A stretch of 7,409 nt of DNA from Caulobacteraceae bacterium. Its GTDB lineage: Bacteria > Pseudomonadota > Alphaproteobacteria > Caulobacterales > Caulobacteraceae. The translations under genes were made by a program, and so were the position numbers. Shown in pieces: positions 5,040 to 7,409 of the stretch (the first letter of the stretch is position 1; each line of letters begins with the position of its first letter). The DNA lies in assembly GCA_020852035.1 (NCBI GenBank), contig JADZBR010000245.1, positions 1-7,409 on the forward strand, read 5' to 3'. The notes under the pieces are model-generated. The model was given only the letters and a program-made list of their open reading frames with translations, had not been told where the DNA came from and did not search any database.

Positions 5040-6904
5040 GCCAAGCCGCGCCGGTTGCGACCCCGCCGGGCATTCTGATCGAAGCGGAAGATTTCGACAG
5101 CTACGGCGGGTGGGTTCTCGATTCGCAGTTCGAAATGCAGATGGGGTCCCCATACCTGCTCGCTCACGGCCTCGGTCGGCCTGTGGCGGACGCGACCACG
5201 GTGGTCGCCGTCCCCACCGCAGGCGAGTACGAGGTGTGGGTGCGCGCCAAGGACTGGGCGCCGGGACATCACCCGGGGCGGTTCACGCTCACCATCGACG
5301 GCCTGGCGCTGGACACCGAGTTCGGCGCCAACGATCAGGACTGGTCGTGGCAGTCGGCCGGAAAAATCTCACGTCCCAGCGGCGACATCACCCTGACCCT
5401 GCACGACCTCACCGGCTTCGATGGTCGCTGCGACGCCATCTTCCTCAGCCGGGACGCGACGGTCCCCCCGAACGAGGTGAGCCCGGCCAACCGCGCGTGG
5501 CGCAAAAGCCTGCGGGGCCTGCCGGTGGAGCCGGTCGATGCCGGCGAGTTCGACGTGGTCGTTGTGGGCGGCGGCATATCGGGATGCGCAGCGGCCCTGA
5601 CCGCGGCCCGCCTGGGGCAGAAGGTGGCGCTGATTCACGACCGGCCCGTCCTGGGCGGGAACGCCAGCACGGAGATCGGCCTGATGCCGCGCGGCGCTCA
5701 GGGCAAGCTGCTGTTGGAACTGGCGCAGCGCAACGCGGACGGCGACCTGGCGGCCCTGTCGCTGCTGCAGGCCGAGCCGACCGCGAGCGTCTTCCTGGAA
5801 CACCGGATCATCGCCGCGGCCAGAGAGGGGGACCGGATCGTCTCGGTGGACGCCGTCCAGGCGAAAGGCGGGGTGGAACGACGCTTCAAGGGCCGCATGT
5901 TCATCGACACCAGCGGGGTGGCCATGCTCGGCGTCCTGGTCGGCGCGGAGACCTTGTTCGGTCGTGAGTCGCGGGCGCAGTACGACGAGCCCTACGCGCC
6001 CGAGGTCGCCGACGAGATGCACCACGGCAACACGCTTTTCTTCCGCACCCGGATGGCGGATCACCCGGCGCCGTTCCCGGAGGTGCCCTGGGCGACGGAG
6101 GTGTCGAAGGACTACGCCAATCTCAGCGGCCAGTTGACCAAACCCGGCGCCGAGAACGGACCTGGGCCGGTCGCGGGCGCGAACCCCGATACGCCGACCT
6201 TCCAGTTCAGCGCCGACCCGAGCCAGGCCTGGATGATGCAGTTTCCGGCCACGCACTACTGGGAATACGGCCAGTGGTTGGACCCCTACACCTCAGGCGA
6301 GCTGGTCCGCGACTATCTGATGCGCGCGCTCTACGGGACGTTCTCGAACGTCAAGAACATGGAGCCCGAGACCTACGCCAATCTCGAGTTCGACTGGATG
6401 GCCTTCGTGGCGGCGCAGGGGGAGTTTCGGCGCTACAAAGGCGACCACGTCCTCACGGAGAACGATATCCGTGATCACACCCGCTACAACGACATGCTTG
6501 TCGCCAATGACGGGTTCTTCTGCATCCACTGCGCGTGGAACCCCGGGGAAGGAAAGTACGACTTCCGCCTCAAGGACTGGATCATGGATGTCCGCGATCA
6601 GCAGCCCTACGGCATTCCGTTCCGTTGCCTGTACTCGGTCAACATCGACAACCTGATGATGGCGGGCAAGCACATAAGCGTCACCCACGTGGCCGGCTCG
6701 TCCGTGAAGTTGATGGGTAACGGCGCGCAGCACGGCATCGCCACCGCGGCCGCCGCCTTCCTTTGCAACGAATACGATACGACGCCCCGAGGTTTGTACG
6801 ATGCGCGTCTGGATCAGCTGATCAGCCTCGTCGACAAGCTGACCGGCCGCGAACACGACCCGGCGGTCGGCGGCGTTCGCAAGTTCGTGGCTGTCCCAGG
6901 CTAG
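5036..6904 (+). CDS. FAD-dependent oxidoreductase with N-terminal carbohydrate-binding-like domain
   Basis: This 622-residue flavoprotein resembles the FAD_oxidored family, often labelled 'xanthan lyase' in databases without biochemical proof. Residues about 12-140 form a beta-rich module with IEAEDFDSYGGW, YEVWVRAKDW and GRFTLTIDG, as in carbohydrate-binding-like domains. The FAD-binding Rossmann motif is VVVGGGISGCAAALTAARLG (175-194), followed by RPVLGGNASTEIGL (203-216) and a C-terminal FAD-contact segment around DNLMMAGKHISVTHV (538-552) and GNGAQHGIATAAAAF (561-575). No signal peptide is seen, so it should act in the cytosol despite the sugar-binding-like module. The start codon overlaps the HxlR stop (ATGA), with GGAG (5024-5027) 8 nt upstream. 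The substrate is unknown; a sugar-containing or cyclic hydroxyl compound is a guess from the domain pairing. A tandem partner enzyme, permease or glycosidase is not present in the window. Confidence 0.85.
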   Translation: MSQAAPVATPPGILIEAEDFDSYGGWVLDSQFEMQMGSPYLLAHGLGRPVADATTVVAVPTAGEYEVWVRAKDWAPGHHPGRFTLTIDGLALDTEFGANDQDWSWQSAGKISRPSGDITLTLHDLTGFDGRCDAIFLSRDATVPPNEVSPANRAWRKSLRGLPVEPVDAGEFDVVVVGGGISGCAAALTAARLGQKVALIHDRPVLGGNASTEIGLMPRGAQGKLLLELAQRNADGDLAALSLLQAEPTASVFLEHRIIAAAREGDRIVSVDAVQAKGGVERRFKGRMFIDTSGVAMLGVLVGAETLFGRESRAQYDEPYAPEVADEMHHGNTLFFRTRMADHPAPFPEVPWATEVSKDYANLSGQLTKPGAENGPGPVAGANPDTPTFQFSADPSQAWMMQFPATHYWEYGQWLDPYTSGELVRDYLMRALYGTFSNVKNMEPETYANLEFDWMAFVAAQGEFRRYKGDHVLTENDIRDHTRYNDMLVANDGFFCIHCAWNPGEGKYDFRLKDWIMDVRDQQPYGIPFRCLYSVNIDNLMMAGKHISVTHVAGSSVKLMGNGAQHGIATAAAAFLCNEYDTTPRGLYDARLDQLISLVDKLTGREHDPAVGGVRKFVAVPG

Positions 6905-6928
6905 GATCACAGGCGGCGGGGCGAACGC

Positions 6929-6958
6929 AAAACGGGCGGACCGTTTCCGATCCGCCCG
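6929..6958 (-). terminator. Rho-independent terminator of pnp
   Basis: An 8-bp perfect GC-rich stem (CGGGCGGA at 6933-6940 with TCCGCCCG at 6951-6958) encloses a 10-nt loop. On the minus strand the stem is followed by TTTT (complement of 6929-6932), as in an intrinsic terminator, and it begins 34 nt after the pnp stop. On the plus strand no T-run follows, so it is weaker as a terminator for the FAD oxidoreductase gene, though the hairpin may still protect that transcript's 3' end. Confidence 0.75.
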
Positions 6959-6992
6959 CCTGATTGCACTTATCTGATAGTCAGCGGCGGCT

Positions 6993-7409
6993 TTAAGCCT
7001 CCACCGGCTCCTTCGCCGAGAGGTCTTCGCCGGTTTCCTGGTCGACGACCTTCATCGACAGGCGCGTCTTGCCGCGGTCGTCGAAGCCGAGGAGCTTGAC
7101 CTTCACCTGCTGGCCTTCCGACAGCACGTCGGAGACCTTGGCCACGCGCTCGCTCGAGATCTGCGAGACGTGGACCAGGCCGTCCTTGGCGCCGAAGAAG
7201 TTCACGAAGGCGCCGAAGTCGACCACCTTGACCACCTTGCCGGTGTAGATAGCGCCGATCTCCGGCTCCGAGGCGATGGACTTGATCCAGTCGCGGGCGG
7301 CGTCGATCTTGGCCTGGTCGGCGGCGGCGATCTTGATGGTGCCGTCCTCGCCGATGTCGACCTTGGCGCCCGAGACCTCGACGATCTCGCGGATGACCTT
7401 GCCGCCCGA
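6993..7409 (-). CDS. pnp: Polynucleotide phosphorylase, C-terminal KH and S1 domains (5' part outside window)
   Basis: The last 138 residues of PNPase are visible. The enzyme is a trimeric 3'-5' exoribonuclease that degrades RNA by phosphorolysis and often works with RNase E. The visible part starts in the KH domain at SGGKVIREIVEVSGAKVDIG, continues with the EDGTIKIA strand and DAARDWIKSIASEPEIGAIY linker, then the S1 RNA-binding domain: GKVVKVVDFGAFVNFFGAKD, GLVHVSQISSERV, GQQVKVKLLGFDDRGKTRLSMK. A short acidic tail (ETGEDLSAKEPVEA) ends the protein. The catalytic RNase PH domains and the start codon lie to the right of the window. It converges on the FAD oxidoreductase gene with an 88-bp gap holding the terminator. 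Confidence 0.95.
   Translation of the reverse strand, partial: SGGKVIREIVEVSGAKVDIGEDGTIKIAAADQAKIDAARDWIKSIASEPEIGAIYTGKVVKVVDFGAFVNFFGAKDGLVHVSQISSERVAKVSDVLSEGQQVKVKLLGFDDRGKTRLSMKVVDQETGEDLSAKEPVEA

Noticed and set aside
5369..6256. 295-codon open frame on the minus strand opposite the FAD oxidoreductase
   Set aside because: It has no recognisable domain, and the opposite strand encodes a continuous flavoprotein with FAD motifs.

Overview
The window is a GC-rich chromosomal segment. It most resembles an alphaproteobacterium of the Caulobacter/Phenylobacterium type. This is inferred from the protein sequence style of the two housekeeping genes at the edges and from the codon bias; no marker in the window fixes the genus. 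It starts inside the F-type ATP synthase delta-subunit gene (atpH, minus strand, 3' end cut off) and ends inside the polynucleotide phosphorylase gene (pnp, minus strand, only the C-terminal KH and S1 region present). Between these conserved anchors lie six accessory or metabolic genes.

Layout: atpH (1-492, -) is followed by a 218-bp gap and a small GFA-family zinc protein (711-1100, +). That gene converges on a two-gene minus-strand operon in which a Tas-like aldo/keto reductase (3271-2255) is followed after 24 bp by a zinc-free MDR-type reductase (2230-1097). The stop codons of the GFA and MDR genes overlap in a shared CTAG. Upstream is a membrane di-iron fatty acid desaturase or hydroxylase (4304-3372, -). 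It is divergent from an HxlR-type regulator (4476-5039, +), whose stop codon overlaps the start of a 622-residue FAD-dependent oxidoreductase with an N-terminal carbohydrate-binding-like domain (5036-6904, +). A hairpin with a T-run on the minus strand ends pnp.

The most interesting part is 4305-4475, between the desaturase and hxlR-type genes. It holds a perfect 17-bp palindrome (4351-4367) and, 91 bp away, an exact 13-bp copy of its left part and centre (4442-4454), placed just before the regulator's start codon. This is the arrangement expected of operators for a dimeric winged-helix repressor. It suggests that the HxlR protein controls both itself with its coupled FAD enzyme and the divergent desaturase. 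The substrate and signal cannot be read from the sequence.

The AKR/MDR pair looks like a general NADPH-dependent carbonyl/enone reduction module. No RNA genes, insertion sequences, CRISPR arrays or attachment sites were seen. No gene-free stretch exceeds 300 bp.
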